A stretch of DNA of 61,834 nt from an uncultured Archangium sp. (GCA_903905455.1 CAIVGN010000058.1:1-61834); one strand, 5' to 3'; shown: positions 1 through 8,604, numbered from the stretch's first letter. Program-made: numbers and translations. Notes: generated by a model not told the origin, from the sequence alone.

Positions 1-245
1 GCCTGGGCGGTTGATCAGGCGCATTCCAAGACCATCGAGAAGAAGCTTCGGTGTCCTGCGCTGCGAGCGTTACTGCACCTTGAGGCCACGCCCCGTCTCC
101 CTCTGGATCCCGTCTGGCCCCCGCGGCCGAGCGGTCCCCTTTCCCCGGGGGGAAAGGAAGGGATTGGGGCGAACCCCGGCACCCCAGAAAACAAACGGAC
201 TGTGCCGATCGCAGGAGACGAAAGCCTCCCGTCGAAGCCCGCACG
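1..245 (+). repeat. Dispersed ~240-bp repeat, copy A (left end may lie outside)
   Basis: This segment is near-identical to 25482-25725 in the same orientation, starting at GCCTGGGC followed by TTGATCAGGCGCAT and ending around CCTCCCGTCGAAG. It holds a short palindromic core (CCTTTCCCC then GGGGAAAGG) and then GGAAGGGATTGGGGCG. A third, inverted and more diverged copy lies at 25186-25366. Open frames across it do not resemble a known protein and differ between copies, so I read it as non-coding. It ends just past the stop codon of the lipoprotein gene at 250. Whether it is a small mobile element or a structured RNA cannot be told from this window. Confidence 0.75.
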
Positions 246-249
246 CGCC

Positions 250-2814
250 TTACCGACAGGACACCTGCGTCGAACTCGCTCCGATGGCCGTCGTGCACGT
301 CCCCACCACGACGTTCAGCGACGTCCCCAGCGACAGGAACTTCCCACACGCCGCGGGCAACGCGAGGGCCGTGGGTAGCTCGCACACCGTCGCCGTACCC
401 AGGGGCACGCCGCAGGTGCCCGTATCTGAATATGTGGTGACCCCGCTGGTGACCGACGCACAGGAGGTGCCCCCGTTGCCGCTGCCGATGGCCCCCGAGC
501 AGTTGTAGTCGAAGCTCCCGTCGCCCCGCTCGGTGGTGAAGTACGTCGTCTGCCCCGGGCGCGCGTTGGCGTTGAGGTCGTAACAATCGATGTTGGGGCA
601 GCTGTTGCCCGACCTTCCGATGCAGTCCACCTTCGCCAGCCACCAACCCGCCGCGCCATCCGAATAGTAGGTGCGCCCACTGGAGACCACCGCCGGCCCC
701 GCGCAGCTGATGTTCTGCGACGTGTCGTTGGGGAACGGGTAGCCGTCTTGATCATCGTCCTGCAGCACGTTGTTGACGGCCGCGACCACCAGCCCGTTGG
801 TCGGGTTGCAGTCGGTCGCCCCGAGCGCCTGGGTCCCCAGCACGAAGGCGTTCACCCCTTCGACCGCCGAGTAGTAGGTGCGCCCATTGACCATCGCCGG
901 CACGCCCACGCAGTTCATGGACACCGCGGTCGTCGCGTAGCCGTCCTGGTCGACGTCGAGCGCCGTCGAGACGAGCTGGAACTCGCTCGCCGCGCTGTCG
1001 TTGCAGTCAGACGAGTTCGACACCCATCCCGTCTGCTGCGGGCACTGCAACTGCGAGTTGCTCGCGAGCCCAAAGCCGTCGCCATCGAAGTCGCGGTAGT
1101 AGGTGGTGGGGAACGTCGACGCGCTCGCGTCGTTGCAGTCGGTCCCGGTCAGCGCCGCGCTCGCGTCGAGGTACACGAACACGCCCGAGGTGTTGGCGTA
1201 GTACGTGCGCCCGTTGATGACCGACGACGCGCCCACGCACGCGGTGGCCGGGGCCGCGCTCCCGAAGCCGTCATGGTCGAAATCGACGACCATCGTCGGC
1301 CGCGAGTTGAAGACGTCGGAGTCGAAGTCGTTGCAGTCGGCGCTCGCCGACGCCGTCGCCAACCAGGTGTACCCGCCGCTGCTGTCCCGGAAGTAGGTGC
1401 GCCCCGAGATCAGCGAGGAAGCGCCGACACAGGCCGCGGCGTTGAGCGTGGTGGAAGCCGTGACTCCATCGCGGTCCACGTCGCGCACCGCGGCCCGCGT
1501 GTCCCTGACGAACGGGTTGCCGTCGTCGCAGTCCCCACCGACCAGCACGTAGCCCGCGGGCGGAGGGCACACCGACATGCTGTTGCCGAGGTCGCCCACC
1601 TGGTCTCCGTCGACGTCCCGGTACGAGGGGGCCGCCACCCCGGCGCATGCCCCAGCCGTACACGAATCACCTTGCGTGCAAGCCACGCCGTCGTCGCAAC
1701 TGCTGCCGTCGGCCTTGTCGGTGAAGACGCAGCCTCCGTCACCGGCGCAGGCCACGGACTGCTGGCAGGCCGTCGGCGCCGGGCAGGCATAGCCGGTGCC
1801 GTTGCACTGGCCCGTCGCGCCGCAGGTGTCTCCCGCGGTGCAGGCCTGGCCGTCGTCACAGGTCGCGCCCGCGCTGCGCGGGGTGACGGCGCAGCCGCCC
1901 TCGCCGTTGCACACGCTGGCCGAGCTGCACTGGCCGGGCGTGCACGCGTAGGTCGTGCCCTGGCACACGCCCGCACTGCACTGGTCGCTGTGCGTACAGG
2001 CCACGCCGTCGTCGCACGAGGCGCCATCGGTGCGGGGCGCGGCGACGCAGCCCCCGTCTCCCGCACAGGCCACCGACACTTCACACTGGCTCGGCGCGGG
2101 GCAGGCGTAGGTCGTGCCCGTGCAGGCCCCGGCGGCGCAGGTATCGCCGGTGGTGCACGCCACGCCGTCGTCGCACTGCTCGCCGTCGGGCTTGGAGAGA
2201 CCTTCGCAGGTGCCTCCGTCGCCGCACGCCGTGGCCAGCTTGCAGGCGCTCACCGGTCGGCACTTCTGGCGCGGCACGTCGCAGAGTTCGCCCAGCGCAC
2301 AGCCCAGGTCGCAGGCCACCGGCGCACACGCCCCGGCACGACACACCGTGCCGGCATCGCAGGCGCTGTGCGCGCAGACGTCGGAGGCCATCACGCACAC
2401 GCCACCGGGCCCACACACGTCACCCGCGGGGCAATCGTCGTCGCGCACGCAGGCGCAGTGGCTGTCGATGCAACCCAGCGCGTCGCCCAACCGCGTGGAG
2501 CACGCCCGGCCACACTCGCCACAGTGTTGCGGGTTCACGTCGAAGCCGCCGCCCGATGCGGGGGTACAGGCCTGCCAACCGGCGTCCGCCCCGCAGGTGC
2601 TCTGGCAGCTGGCGGGGGTGCACGGCTTGGTCTGGCCCGCGAAACACGTCCCACTGGGGACGTCGTCGACACGGCACTCCCCACCGCGACACACGGAGGA
2701 GGGCAGGCAGTCCGCGCTCGTCTCACAGGCGAAGCGGGTCTGGTTCACCGTATCGAGACAGGTGCAGCCGGAGAGCACCGCCAGCGCAACAGAAGAAAGC
2801 AGCCGCAGGCGCAT
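250..2814 (-). CDS. Large Cys- and Asp-rich lipoprotein (MopE/thrombospondin-3-like)
   Basis: An 854-residue secreted lipoprotein. The N-terminus has a basic stretch, a hydrophobic core and lipobox LSGC with the acylated Cys at about residue 17. Residues ~20-400 are Cys-rich; the part from ~210 carries four units built on CDDGVACT-x-GD-x-C-x-G-x-C, each followed in the first three by a YACP-like segment and CxGxGGC. Residues ~400-760 carry six DxDxDG-type segments (for example DVDGDQVGD, DFDHDGFGSA, DDDQDGYPFP) with GDCDD or DCND motifs, as in the MopE/thrombospondin type 3 metal-binding families. It is probably calcium-stabilised and disulfide-bonded on the cell surface. The ATG is preceded by the ankyrin gene 33 bp upstream on the same strand. 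Exact function is unknown. Confidence 0.85.
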   Translation of the reverse strand: MRLRLLSSVALAVLSGCTCLDTVNQTRFACETSADCLPSSVCRGGECRVDDVPSGTCFAGQTKPCTPASCQSTCGADAGWQACTPASGGGFDVNPQHCGECGRACSTRLGDALGCIDSHCACVRDDDCPAGDVCGPGGVCVMASDVCAHSACDAGTVCRAGACAPVACDLGCALGELCDVPRQKCRPVSACKLATACGDGGTCEGLSKPDGEQCDDGVACTTGDTCAAGACTGTTYACPAPSQCEVSVACAGDGGCVAAPRTDGASCDDGVACTHSDQCSAGVCQGTTYACTPGQCSSASVCNGEGGCAVTPRSAGATCDDGQACTAGDTCGATGQCNGTGYACPAPTACQQSVACAGDGGCVFTDKADGSSCDDGVACTQGDSCTAGACAGVAAPSYRDVDGDQVGDLGNSMSVCPPPAGYVLVGGDCDDGNPFVRDTRAAVRDVDRDGVTASTTLNAAACVGASSLISGRTYFRDSSGGYTWLATASASADCNDFDSDVFNSRPTMVVDFDHDGFGSAAPATACVGASSVINGRTYYANTSGVFVYLDASAALTGTDCNDASASTFPTTYYRDFDGDGFGLASNSQLQCPQQTGWVSNSSDCNDSAASEFQLVSTALDVDQDGYATTAVSMNCVGVPAMVNGRTYYSAVEGVNAFVLGTQALGATDCNPTNGLVVAAVNNVLQDDDQDGYPFPNDTSQNISCAGPAVVSSGRTYYSDGAAGWWLAKVDCIGRSGNSCPNIDCYDLNANARPGQTTYFTTERGDGSFDYNCSGAIGSGNGGTSCASVTSGVTTYSDTGTCGVPLGTATVCELPTALALPAACGKFLSLGTSLNVVVGTCTTAIGASSTQVSCR

Positions 2815-2847
2815 AGCCCACGAGTATCCCTGCTTCCCCCACTCCCG

Positions 2848-3939
2848 TCACGCGCGGGGCAGGCCCGCACGACCGATCAGCCAGAGCAGCGCCATCACCA
2901 GCGCCACGCCCGCCGCGCCCAGCGCCCCGGAAAGGGGCAGCGCGCCGCCGACGAGCACGGTCGCCACCCCGAGCACCACCAGGTTCCAGCGTTGGCGCGG
3001 CGCCTTCGCCCCGCCTGCGAGCCCCTTGGTCGAGACCGGAACCACCGCCGTCGCCACCAGGGAGATCAGCAGCGCGAAGACGAACCCCGGGAAGCTGGGG
3101 TGGTTGAAGGGAAGGCGCGAGAGGTCTGCGCCCAGCGCGCCGACGATGGCGAAGAGCCCACCCGCCGCCATGAAGCCGAAGACGAGCATCAACACCATGG
3201 GCACCAGCGACTCGCTGAAGGGCACCGCCATGTCGCCGGTCCCCAGCAGCACCATCACGTCGAAGGGTTGCCTGGCCTGGCGCGCGCGGTCCCACGCGGT
3301 GCGCCCCTCGGCGTCCTTCACGTCGAGCTTTGCGCCGGCCTGCACCAGCGCCTTGAGCACCTCTTCGACGAGGCCCGGGTCGTCGGTGCCGGCCGCGGCG
3401 AGGTGCAATGGCGTCGCGCCGACCTCGTCCACGGCGCCCACCAGGCTGCCCTTCTCGAGCAGCGCGCGCACCACCGGAAACTCGTGCTCCTCGCAAGCGA
3501 CGTGCAGCGGCGTACGCCCGGCTTCATCGCGCCCCCGGAGATCAGCCCCGGCCGCGAGCAGCAGCGCGGCGCTGTCTGCGTCGGCGCACTCGCAGGCCGC
3601 GTGGAGCGCCTGGAGCGATGTGCCGTCGCGGCCCGCGCGCGCGTTGACGTTGGCGCCCTTGCCCAGCAGCCACTTCGTCGCGGCCGCGGCCACCGGCGAG
3701 CCCTGCACGGCCACGAGCGGCGTCAGCCCCTCTTCGCTGTGGCCCTCGACCGAGGCGCCCCGCTGCACCAGCAGGTCGGCGAACTCCCACGCCTGCTCGA
3801 GCAGCGCCACCATCAGCGGCGTCGCCCCCAGCACGTGCCCACCCTCTTCGTCGAAGGCCTCGAGCGCCTCGCCGCGCGCCAGGGACGAGACCCCCGCGGC
3901 GTCGCGACGACGCAGGGCCGTGAACAGCGCTTCGCTCAT
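2848..3939 (-). CDS. Ankyrin-repeat membrane protein
   Basis: A 363-residue protein starting MSEALFTALRRRD. Residues ~5-240 form about six ankyrin repeats, with the typical G-x-TPL-x-x-A pattern (GATPLMVALL, GLTPLVAVQG, GRTPLHVACE, GATPLHLAAA) and a last, degenerate unit. The C-terminal ~120 residues contain four hydrophobic segments likely to cross the inner membrane, so the repeats probably face the cytoplasm. The start was chosen because its ATG overlaps the TGA of the upstream gene by 4 bp (ATGA), implying translational coupling; an open frame continues further upstream but in low-quality sequence. Ankyrin repeats bind proteins; the partner is unknown. Confidence 0.85.
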   Translation of the reverse strand: MSEALFTALRRRDAAGVSSLARGEALEAFDEEGGHVLGATPLMVALLEQAWEFADLLVQRGASVEGHSEEGLTPLVAVQGSPVAAAATKWLLGKGANVNARAGRDGTSLQALHAACECADADSAALLLAAGADLRGRDEAGRTPLHVACEEHEFPVVRALLEKGSLVGAVDEVGATPLHLAAAGTDDPGLVEEVLKALVQAGAKLDVKDAEGRTAWDRARQARQPFDVMVLLGTGDMAVPFSESLVPMVLMLVFGFMAAGGLFAIVGALGADLSRLPFNHPSFPGFVFALLISLVATAVVPVSTKGLAGGAKAPRQRWNLVVLGVATVLVGGALPLSGALGAAGVALVMALLWLIGRAGLPRA

Positions 3940-4265
3940 GAAAGGCTCCGTCGGTCGTACACCGGCACGCTCACCGCGCCCCTGAGGAGGGTCTTCGCGT
4001 ACCGGGCCGTCCGGGAGAGGAGGCCGGCGAACACCCGTGCCCCGTCGGAGGCCGGGGAGTTGAACCCCTGGTCCCAGAGGTGAACGCGGCCCTCGAAGCG
4101 GCAGGCCAGGAGGTTGTCCAGGGCCCACCCCACGTGCTCCACGGGCTCGAGTTCCAGCACCGCGTCGGCGGCGACCAGGCGCACCCCGGGGCCCCGTTTG
4201 GAGTCGATGGAGAGGCGAACGGCTTCGGAGTCCCGGGTGGCGGCCCGCTCGAGGGTCGGGGTCAT
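3936..4265 (-). CDS. Small hypothetical protein, coupled to the ankyrin gene
   Basis: A 109-residue soluble protein beginning MTPTLERAATRDSEAV. I do not recognise the family. The middle (VRLVAADAVLELEPVEHVGWALDNLLA) is rich in V, L and E and may form a small alpha/beta fold. No signal peptide, membrane segment or Cys motif is seen. Its stop codon overlaps the ankyrin start by 4 bp, and the shared direction with 2848-3939 suggests one operon. It lies divergent to atpH with 74 bp between the start codons. Confidence 0.6.
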   Translation of the reverse strand: MTPTLERAATRDSEAVRLSIDSKRGPGVRLVAADAVLELEPVEHVGWALDNLLACRFEGRVHLWDQGFNSPASDGARVFAGLLSRTARYAKTLLRGAVSVPVYDRRSLS

Positions 4266-4339
4266 GGGGGGACCGTATGCGACCGGGGAAGCGGCCGATG
4301 CTGGAAATGGCGGGACCCCGGTGCTAGGCGCAGCCCGCC

Positions 4340-4882
4340 ATGTCGAACGTCCCTGTCGCCCGTCGCTACGCCCGTGCCCTCCTCGATGCCAGCGGTGCCG
4401 AGGCGGACCAGGTCCTCGTGCAGCTCGAGACCCTTGCCACCTACTTCGACGGCCAGCCGGTGATCCTCGCCGCCCTCTCGAACCCGACCCTCACGCGCCC
4501 GCAGCGCATGACGCTGGTCGAGACGATCATCAGCAACGCCGACGGCCTGCAGCCGGTGCTGGCGAACCTGATGAAGGTGCTGATCGACCGCAACCGCTTC
4601 GACACCCTGCCCTTCATCGCGCGCCAGTTCCGCGACATGGTCGACAGCCGCATGGGCCGCGTCCGCGGTCGCGTGGTCTCGGCGGCCAAGCTCGGCGACG
4701 TGCAGGTGGCGGCGCTCAAGAAGCAGCTCGAGTCGTTGACCCAGCGCAGCGTGGTGCTCGAGACGAGCGTTGACGCGACGCTGCTCGGCGGCGTGGTCGC
4801 CACGGTGGGCAGCTACCAGTACGACGGTTCGCTCAAGTCGCAGCTCGCCGAGCTCGGCCGCACGCTGACCGGCGCGCGCTGA
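4340..4882 (+). CDS. atpH: F1Fo ATP synthase subunit delta
   Basis: 180 residues, the normal length for AtpH (OSCP family). The N-terminal helical domain contains the family start VARRYARALLDA, and the C-terminal half ends with the conserved LLGGVVATVGSYQYDGSLKSQL stretch (a GG-hinge, then a D-x-S signature) before the final helix. In the complex it caps the F1 head and joins it to the peripheral stalk. No other atp gene is next to it: upstream is a divergent hypothetical gene and downstream a stem-loop then an opposite-strand gene. It therefore appears to be transcribed alone. Confidence 0.95.
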   Translation: MSNVPVARRYARALLDASGAEADQVLVQLETLATYFDGQPVILAALSNPTLTRPQRMTLVETIISNADGLQPVLANLMKVLIDRNRFDTLPFIARQFRDMVDSRMGRVRGRVVSAAKLGDVQVAALKKQLESLTQRSVVLETSVDATLLGGVVATVGSYQYDGSLKSQLAELGRTLTGAR

Positions 4883-4883
4883 A

Positions 4884-4943
4884 CCGTCGTCGAAGCTGAC
4901 GACGTCGCGTTTCAACCCCAGCGGTTGTCAATTTTGATGACGC
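4884..4943 (+). repeat. 60-nt stem-loop element, diverged copy, right after atpH
   Basis: Two 20-nt arms (4884-4903 and 4924-4943) flank a 20-nt loop containing TTTCAACC and CAGCG. The element is homologous to the reverse strand of 51535-51594 in arms, loop and the next bases (ACTCGCRGACC). As DNA the arms differ at six positions, but as rightward RNA four of these become G-U pairs, leaving 18 of 20 positions paired. It starts one base after the atpH stop codon. There is no T-run after it, so it is not a standard intrinsic terminator, though it could protect or end the atpH mRNA. Confidence 0.7.
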
Positions 4944-5087
4944 ACTCGCGGACCTCCGCGGGGTGCGCAGCTTCCTCCACGAAGACGGGTGACCCGGTCA
5001 CGGTGCGCTCGCGGTGTGGGGATGATTCGCAGCGAGCACGGAGCCGCGTGTCCCGCCCCGACCACCGCCATCCCTGCCGTCTGCGCC

Positions 5088-5999
5088 TCACCGGGTCTTC
5101 GCACAGGCCGGCACGAGATCCACGCCGCCGAAGAACTCCTGCACCACGAGCCCCCACGCCTTGGCGTTCTCTTCGTTCCCGCACTTGAACGCGGGCCCCG
5201 GGCGCTCCTTGCGCAGCAACGCGCGGTGCTCCGAGTAATACCGCCGCGCGATGTCGGCGCCGTACTCGCCCACGCCGTTGCCGGGTTGGAAGTCGTAGTA
5301 CGTGCCGCCGCGCACCTTGATGCTGTCGGGGGTGTACGGCTCGAGGCAGCTCACCTTGACCCCGCACTTCGCCACGATGCGGTCGTAGATGCCCGAGAGC
5401 GCGCGGTACGACCAGTTGCCGTGGGCCTGGTCGTTCAAGTGGAACACCTCGTGGAACAAGGTGCCGCGCACGCCGGCCTCGGAGCCAAAGAGCGAGCCCG
5501 ACACGTTGTACGCGACGGCCCAGTCGACGGCATAGGCGGAGGGGGTGCGGCGCTTGACCGACTCGAAGAAGCGAAAGTCGAGGGCGCGCCAGCGGTAGTT
5601 CGGGGTGCCACCGAGGCGGGCAAAGAAGTCGTCGAAGTCATCGAGCGCGCCCACCGCCCAGTCGAGGTGCCGGCGCTCGGTGCCCAGGGGCAGGTGCGGC
5701 ACGAGGTGCAGCTTGCCGCGGTAGCCGCCATCGAAGTCCTGCTCGGGCAGCACGCCCATCACCGTGCCGCTGCGCGCGTAGAACGAGAGGGCCACCTTCC
5801 CGGCCGCGGGTTCCTTCGCGTAGCGGGCGGTGAGCAGGCAGGAGATCTGCTCGGTCTCGGAGCCCACCTCGCAGGGCACGGGCGAGGCGACGGCGCCGAA
5901 GAGGATCTCCTGGGCCTGCTTGCGGCTGAGCTTGGGCGCGGCCTGGGCGCTGGCCAGCCACGGCACCACCATGAGCACTGCGAGCCAGCCGCGCACCAT
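5088..5999 (-). CDS. Secreted HExxH protein, putative zinc metallopeptidase
   Basis: 303 residues with a Sec signal peptide (MVRGWLAVLMVVPWLASAQA). The central motif GTLFHEVFHLND is an HExxH zinc site, and about 80 residues later EYGADIARRYY offers a possible third zinc ligand (Glu), as in gluzincins. Paired cysteines near the C-terminus (VKVSCLEPY, FKCGNEEN, VPACAK) suggest disulfides in the periplasm or outside. The ATG at 5999 is chosen over an in-frame start at 6101 because only it gives a clean signal peptide. I cannot name the family and activity is inferred from the motif alone. Confidence 0.75.
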   Translation of the reverse strand: MVRGWLAVLMVVPWLASAQAAPKLSRKQAQEILFGAVASPVPCEVGSETEQISCLLTARYAKEPAAGKVALSFYARSGTVMGVLPEQDFDGGYRGKLHLVPHLPLGTERRHLDWAVGALDDFDDFFARLGGTPNYRWRALDFRFFESVKRRTPSAYAVDWAVAYNVSGSLFGSEAGVRGTLFHEVFHLNDQAHGNWSYRALSGIYDRIVAKCGVKVSCLEPYTPDSIKVRGGTYYDFQPGNGVGEYGADIARRYYSEHRALLRKERPGPAFKCGNEENAKAWGLVVQEFFGGVDLVPACAKTR

Positions 6000-6122
6000 G
6001 GGCCGCACCCTATTTCCCAGTGCGCTCGAGCGCCGCCCTCGAATTTCTGAGGTCCCCGGGCCGGCGACGCGCCTGCCATCATGCCCTTGTCCATGGCGCA
6101 CCCCTTGCTCACGGAAGGCGCC

Positions 6123-7283
6123 ATGCGTTCGCTCGTGGTGCTCGCCTCCGTCGTCCTCTGCGCCTGTGGGGCGAACCCACCGGTGCCCCTGAACGATGCG
6201 GGGCCGACGCCGCCGAGCGACGCCGGCCTGGATCTCAACGACGTGTCGTGGCTGGTGCCGTTGCCCCTGCCCGCGCAGGTGCCGGTGATGCTCGGACTGG
6301 ACAGCCGTGGCCCGCGCGGCCCGCTGCTCCCCCGGCGGCTCTACGACGCGCTGCCCGGGCTGCTCGCGGGGGAGGACCCGCAGACCCTCTTTGCGCGCTT
6401 CAAGGTGGTCTCGATTCGCGTCGACCCCTGCTTCCCGCGCACGGCGACCTCAGGCTGCATCCAGCACCTGCGCCTCGTGGCCCAGCCCATCGTCTCCGCG
6501 GGCCTGGTGACCTCGACCGACGACGCCACGTTGCACCTCTTCTTCGAGCTGAGCCTCGACGACTTCGCCGACGCGAAGCAGACCGTGTGGCAGCTGCGCG
6601 CGCTGGCCCAGGGCGCCACCGACGGCAAGCCGCTCGACGTGCACCCGGTGATGCGCGCGGAGGGCCTCACCGGGCCCTACGCCACCACGCTGCACGCCCT
6701 GGTGACCCGGCTGTGCGGCGAGCAGAACCTCACCCGCGTGGCCTTCATGCGCCTGGTGCAGAAGGACATCGCCTGGCGCTTCGGCGCGCTCGACGTGCAG
6801 AACGGCCAGCTGGTGCCAGGCCCCATTCCGCGGCTCACCGCGCTCACCGAGCAGGGAGTGCAGGAGTTCGGCAACGACGCCTTCCGCTCCGGCGCGCTCC
6901 AGCCGGCCGCGTCGGGTGACGACCTGCCCGTGCTGCTCTCGGAGTCGGAGCTGCGGCTGACGGACCAGCGCACCTACGACCGGGCCATCACCGCCGCGCT
7001 GCGCGTCGAGCACCCCGCGCGCTCGAACCCCAAGACCATGGACTGCGGGGCCTGCCACGTGGCCAGCCGGGCCCTGCGCAACGCGCGCAAGGAGCGCCCC
7101 GTGGACACCAGCACCCACGCCGACCGCTACGTGGGCCATGCGCGCTTCGACTTGACCCGCATCGACGGCATTGGCGACGACCCGCGCAGCCTGCGCTCGT
7201 TCGGCTACTTCGAGGCCTTGAGCGCGCTGAGTCAGCGCACCATCAACGAGAGCGCGGAGGTCGCCGAGGCGATGTCGCGCTGA
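6123..7283 (+). CDS. Lipoprotein with a single CxxCH motif
   Basis: 386 residues beginning MRSLVVLASVVLCACG, a signal peptide with lipobox LCAC. A short Asp/Pro linker (NDAGPTPPSDAGLDLND) follows, as is common for surface lipoproteins in this window. Near residue 305 the sequence MDCGACHVASRALR carries CxxCH, the haem c attachment motif, so it might bind one haem. The remainder has no domain I recognise. The start at 6123 is preferred to 6081 because it opens directly into the signal peptide. It diverges from the HExxH gene with about 120 bp between the starts. Confidence 0.75.
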   Translation: MRSLVVLASVVLCACGANPPVPLNDAGPTPPSDAGLDLNDVSWLVPLPLPAQVPVMLGLDSRGPRGPLLPRRLYDALPGLLAGEDPQTLFARFKVVSIRVDPCFPRTATSGCIQHLRLVAQPIVSAGLVTSTDDATLHLFFELSLDDFADAKQTVWQLRALAQGATDGKPLDVHPVMRAEGLTGPYATTLHALVTRLCGEQNLTRVAFMRLVQKDIAWRFGALDVQNGQLVPGPIPRLTALTEQGVQEFGNDAFRSGALQPAASGDDLPVLLSESELRLTDQRTYDRAITAALRVEHPARSNPKTMDCGACHVASRALRNARKERPVDTSTHADRYVGHARFDLTRIDGIGDDPRSLRSFGYFEALSALSQRTINESAEVAEAMSR

Positions 7284-7331
7284 GCGCATGAGCCCTGCAC
7301 GCCCCAGGCGCGCGCAGGTATAAGGCCCCGC

Positions 7332-7682
7332 GTGAGCGATCTTCCCCCCTGCCCGAAGTGCAAGTCGGCCTTCACCTACGAAGACGGCCCCCTGCTGGTG
7401 TGCCCCGAGTGCGCGAACGAGTGGTCGCCTGGCGCCGCCGCCGCCGAGACGAAAGAGGAAGGGCTCGTGGTGCGTGACGCCTACGGCACCCAGCTCAAGG
7501 ACGGCGACACCGTCACCATGGTCAAGGACCTCAAGGTGAAGGGCGCGACCTCCACGCTCAAGGTCGGCACGCGGGTGAAGAACATCCGCCTCGTCGACGG
7601 CGACCACAACATCGACTGCAAGATCGACGGCTTCGGCGCCATGGCGCTCAAGAGCGAGTTCGTGAAGAAGGTCGCGGACTGA
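7332..7682 (+). CDS. phnA: PhnA/YjdM family protein
   Basis: 116 residues, GTG start. The N-terminus is a zinc ribbon ([13 protein letters not shown] then [11 protein letters not shown]) and the C-terminal ~70 residues match the PhnA domain ([26 protein letters not shown], then [27 protein letters not shown]). Despite the name, the family has no proven role in phosphonate use; it is a small, widely conserved cytoplasmic protein. Its stop codon is immediately followed by the stop of the convergent metallophosphoesterase gene, leaving no room for a separate terminator. Confidence 0.93.
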   Translation: MSDLPPCPKCKSAFTYEDGPLLVCPECANEWSPGAAAAETKEEGLVVRDAYGTQLKDGDTVTMVKDLKVKGATSTLKVGTRVKNIRLVDGDHNIDCKIDGFGAMALKSEFVKKVAD

Positions 7683-8294
7683 TCAGGGCAGGTCGATGAC
7701 CGTCGCCGGGAACTCGGCGTAGGCCGTGGTGCAGTTCACCAGGGTCGTGGCGCCCTGCGACCACTGCCCGCGGTCTTCGTGAATGTGCCCGAAGAAGTGC
7801 AGTTTCGGCTGCACCCGGCCCAGGTGCCGCAGCAGGTCTTCGCAGCCCACGCGCTCGCCGCGGTGCACCAGGTCTCCGAAGCCGTGCGGGGGCCCGTGGG
7901 TGATGAGCACGTCGATGCCCTCGGGAATGAGCTGCCAGATGGCGTCGATGGCCGGCCCGCGCCGCGCGTTGAAGGCCCAGTCGTAGAACCAGGGCTGCCA
8001 GGGGCTCCCGTAGAACCGCCGCCCTTCGATGACCGTCTCCTCGTCTTCGAGGTAGGTCAGCCCGTGGAACAGGTCGCGCGCCCCGCCACGGTTGCCCTGC
8101 AGCCAGAAGTCGTGGTTCCCCGCGATGAGCACCTTGTGCCGGTGCGGCAGCGAGCGCAGCCAGTCGGCCACCCGCTCGAGCTGGGGGAGCGTGCCCCGCT
8201 CGGTGAGATCCCCCGCGTGGATCAACACGTCGCCGTCAGGCACCGTCAGCCCGTCGTGCGCGCCGTGGGTGTCGGCCAGGGCCACCAGGCGCAT
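7683..8294 (-). CDS. Calcineurin-like metallophosphoesterase
   Basis: 203 residues with the complete metal-binding motif set in order: DTHGAHD near the start, GDLTERG, GNHDFW, THGPPHG and GHIHEDRG. This is the compact class III-like phosphoesterase fold that binds two metal ions; the natural substrate is unknown (nucleotides, nucleic acid or phosphoprotein are possible). The start MRLVALADTHG at 8294 places the first metal ligand at the usual distance from the N-terminus. It is the last gene of the leftward run from 11292, 4 bp after the PEGA gene. Confidence 0.9.
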   Translation of the reverse strand: MRLVALADTHGAHDGLTVPDGDVLIHAGDLTERGTLPQLERVADWLRSLPHRHKVLIAGNHDFWLQGNRGGARDLFHGLTYLEDEETVIEGRRFYGSPWQPWFYDWAFNARRGPAIDAIWQLIPEGIDVLITHGPPHGFGDLVHRGERVGCEDLLRHLGRVQPKLHFFGHIHEDRGQWSQGATTLVNCTTAYAEFPATVIDLP

Positions 8295-8298
8295 GGGC

Positions 8299-8604
8299 TC
8301 ACTCCACGGAAGGGGTGACCGTCTCGTCGGTGGGCGCCGCACCCGACTTCGTGCTCTCGAAGCCCCAGACGTAGGTCTTCTTCTCGCCGGCCTTCACCGA
8401 GACCTCCTCTTCGTGCGAGTCGCCCTTGTACGAGAGCTTCACCACGTGGCGCCCGGCCGTGACCTTGAGCACCAGGGGCTTGCCGCTGGTGCCGTGCTTC
8501 TTGCCGTCGACCATCACCGCCACCCCCTCGGGGGTCACTTCGATGGTGAGCTGCGCGGGCGCGGCGGCGACCACCAGGTGAGACACGAGCGCGAGCATCA
8601 ACAT
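8299..8604 (-). CDS. Small secreted PEGA-domain protein
   Basis: 101 residues. A signal peptide (MLMLALVSHLVVAAAPA) is followed by one PEGA-type beta domain: VTPEGVAVMVDGKKHGTSG, then PLVLKVTAGRHVVKLSYKG. PEGA domains are short surface-associated beta folds often found repeated in secreted proteins. The C-terminal tail is acidic and unstructured (TDETVTPSVE). It sits 27 bp after the 136-residue secreted gene and 4 bp before the phosphoesterase, so it is likely co-transcribed. Confidence 0.82.
   Translation of the reverse strand: MLMLALVSHLVVAAAPAQLTIEVTPEGVAVMVDGKKHGTSGKPLVLKVTAGRHVVKLSYKGDSHEEEVSVKAGEKKTYVWGFESTKSGAAPTDETVTPSVE

Noticed and set aside
11-508. 165-codon plus frame at the window start
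   Set aside because: It covers the dispersed repeat and runs antisense into the lipoprotein gene; the frame is not kept in the other repeat copies.
748-4083. 1,111-codon open frame on the plus strand
   Set aside because: It is antisense to the MopE-like and ankyrin genes, is rich in Arg/Ala/Val/His without domains, and reflects third-position G/C bias.
4912-5367. 151-codon minus frame next to atpH
   Set aside because: It overlaps the stem-loop and the real HExxH gene in another phase; no signal or motif.
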